A DNA stretch of 15,711 bases from Candidatus Poseidoniaceae archaeon. GTDB lineage: Archaea > Thermoplasmatota > Poseidoniia > Poseidoniales > Poseidoniaceae. The DNA lies in NCBI GenBank assembly GCA_022424925.1, contig JAKMGM010000048.1, forward strand, positions 1 to 15,711, written 5' to 3'. The translations under genes were made by a program, and so were the position numbers. The notes beneath the pieces were generated by a model. The model made no database searches and had not been told where the DNA came from. It worked only from the letters and a program-made list of their open reading frames with translations. Of the stretch, positions 15,521 through 15,711 are shown piece by piece (position 1 is the first letter of the stretch; every line of letters starts with the position of its first letter).

Positions 15521-15544
15521 TGGTTGTGATTCCTCTTTCAACCA
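15521..15544 (-). terminator. Possible hairpin downstream of the right-edge gene
   Basis: TGGTTG and CAACCA pair across a 12-base loop, about 20 bases after the stop of the partial dehydrogenase gene. No clear T-run follows, so a terminator role is weakly supported. Confidence 0.25.
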
Positions 15545-15564
15545 TCAGCAGTGTGACGAAGAAC

Positions 15565-15711
15565 TCAACTGAGTGGCCAAGTAAAGTCCGTTGCTTCCTC
15601 TGACACCTTCCAAAGTTTCTGCATGGTCTCTTTCTCGTATGCATAAGCTTCAAGCGTATTCTTCGCAACTGGACCAACCATGTTCAAACGTCCTGTGGGA
15701 CCGTACAGTGC
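15565..15711 (-). CDS. C-terminal end of a probable short-chain dehydrogenase/reductase (partial)
   Basis: The minus strand is open from the right edge to a TGA at 15565-15567, giving 48 residues. They begin ALYGPTGRLNMVGPV and end with KLWKVSEEATDFTWPLS. The G-P-x-G near the start and the LW-x-x-SEE-x-T tail match by eye the end of retinol-dehydrogenase-like short-chain reductases. The NAD(P)-binding motif and the catalytic Tyr-Lys would lie outside the window, so cofactor and substrate are unknown. Codon phase is open over the whole stretch, and no other frame gives a coherent protein here. It is followed after 111 bp by the deacetylase gene on the same strand, with a separate promoter in between. 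Confidence 0.6.
   Translation of the reverse strand, partial: ALYGPTGRLNMVGPVAKNTLEAYAYEKETMQKLWKVSEEATDFTWPLS

Overview
The window looks like a stretch of a mesophilic euryarchaeal chromosome, most plausibly a planktonic Marine Group II / Poseidoniales-type (Thermoplasmatota) archaeon. The archaeal assignment rests on an archaeal/eukaryotic-type flap endonuclease FEN1 with a C-terminal PCNA-binding tail, an archaeal tRNA guanine-10 methyltransferase, a tRNA gene without an encoded CCA, and TATA-like boxes at short distances before starts. Several bacterial-looking enzymes sit among them: an RsuA-type pseudouridine synthase, an AceE-type pyruvate dehydrogenase, a class III CoA-transferase and an Hc1-like basic protein. 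Large secreted proteins with thrombospondin type 3 calcium repeats also fit the marine group. The lineage is an inference; I could not run a search.

Layout. 1-1849 (-): a secreted beta-propeller protein with calcium-binding repeats, running off the left edge. 1917-3638 (-): a von Willebrand A domain protein, divergent from 3759-5192 (+), a nine-repeat TPR protein. 5213-5974 (-): pseudouridine synthase. 6073-6146 (-): tRNA-Arg(TCG). 6202-6606 (+): cysteine-cluster (YkgJ-like) protein. 6572-7711 (-): tRNA methyltransferase. 7787-8815 (+): FEN1. 8807-9844 (-): CoA-transferase. 9897-11366 (+): polytopic membrane protein resembling GT-C glycosyltransferases. 11369-11548 (-): 59-residue Hc1-like protein. 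11742-14414 (+): AceE. 14431-15453 (-): zinc deacetylase of the HDAC superfamily. 15565-15711 (-): the C-terminal end of a probable short-chain dehydrogenase.

Gene order is compact. From the VWA gene to the deacetylase, protein genes alternate strand one by one, with divergent starts sharing short promoter gaps and 3' ends meeting within a few bases or overlapping. Most genes are therefore probably transcribed singly, and proximity says little about shared function. The exceptions are the VWA gene and the secreted protein, which are co-oriented 67 bp apart, and the divergent VWA/TPR pair with its shared 120-bp control region. No intergenic stretch exceeds 300 bp. I see no CRISPR array, insertion sequence, phage gene or attachment site.

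Points of most interest are the VWA/TPR pair with no recognisable function beyond its scaffolding domains, the single-chain AceE in an archaeon together with a leader that can form two mutually exclusive hairpins, and the Hc1-like basic protein.
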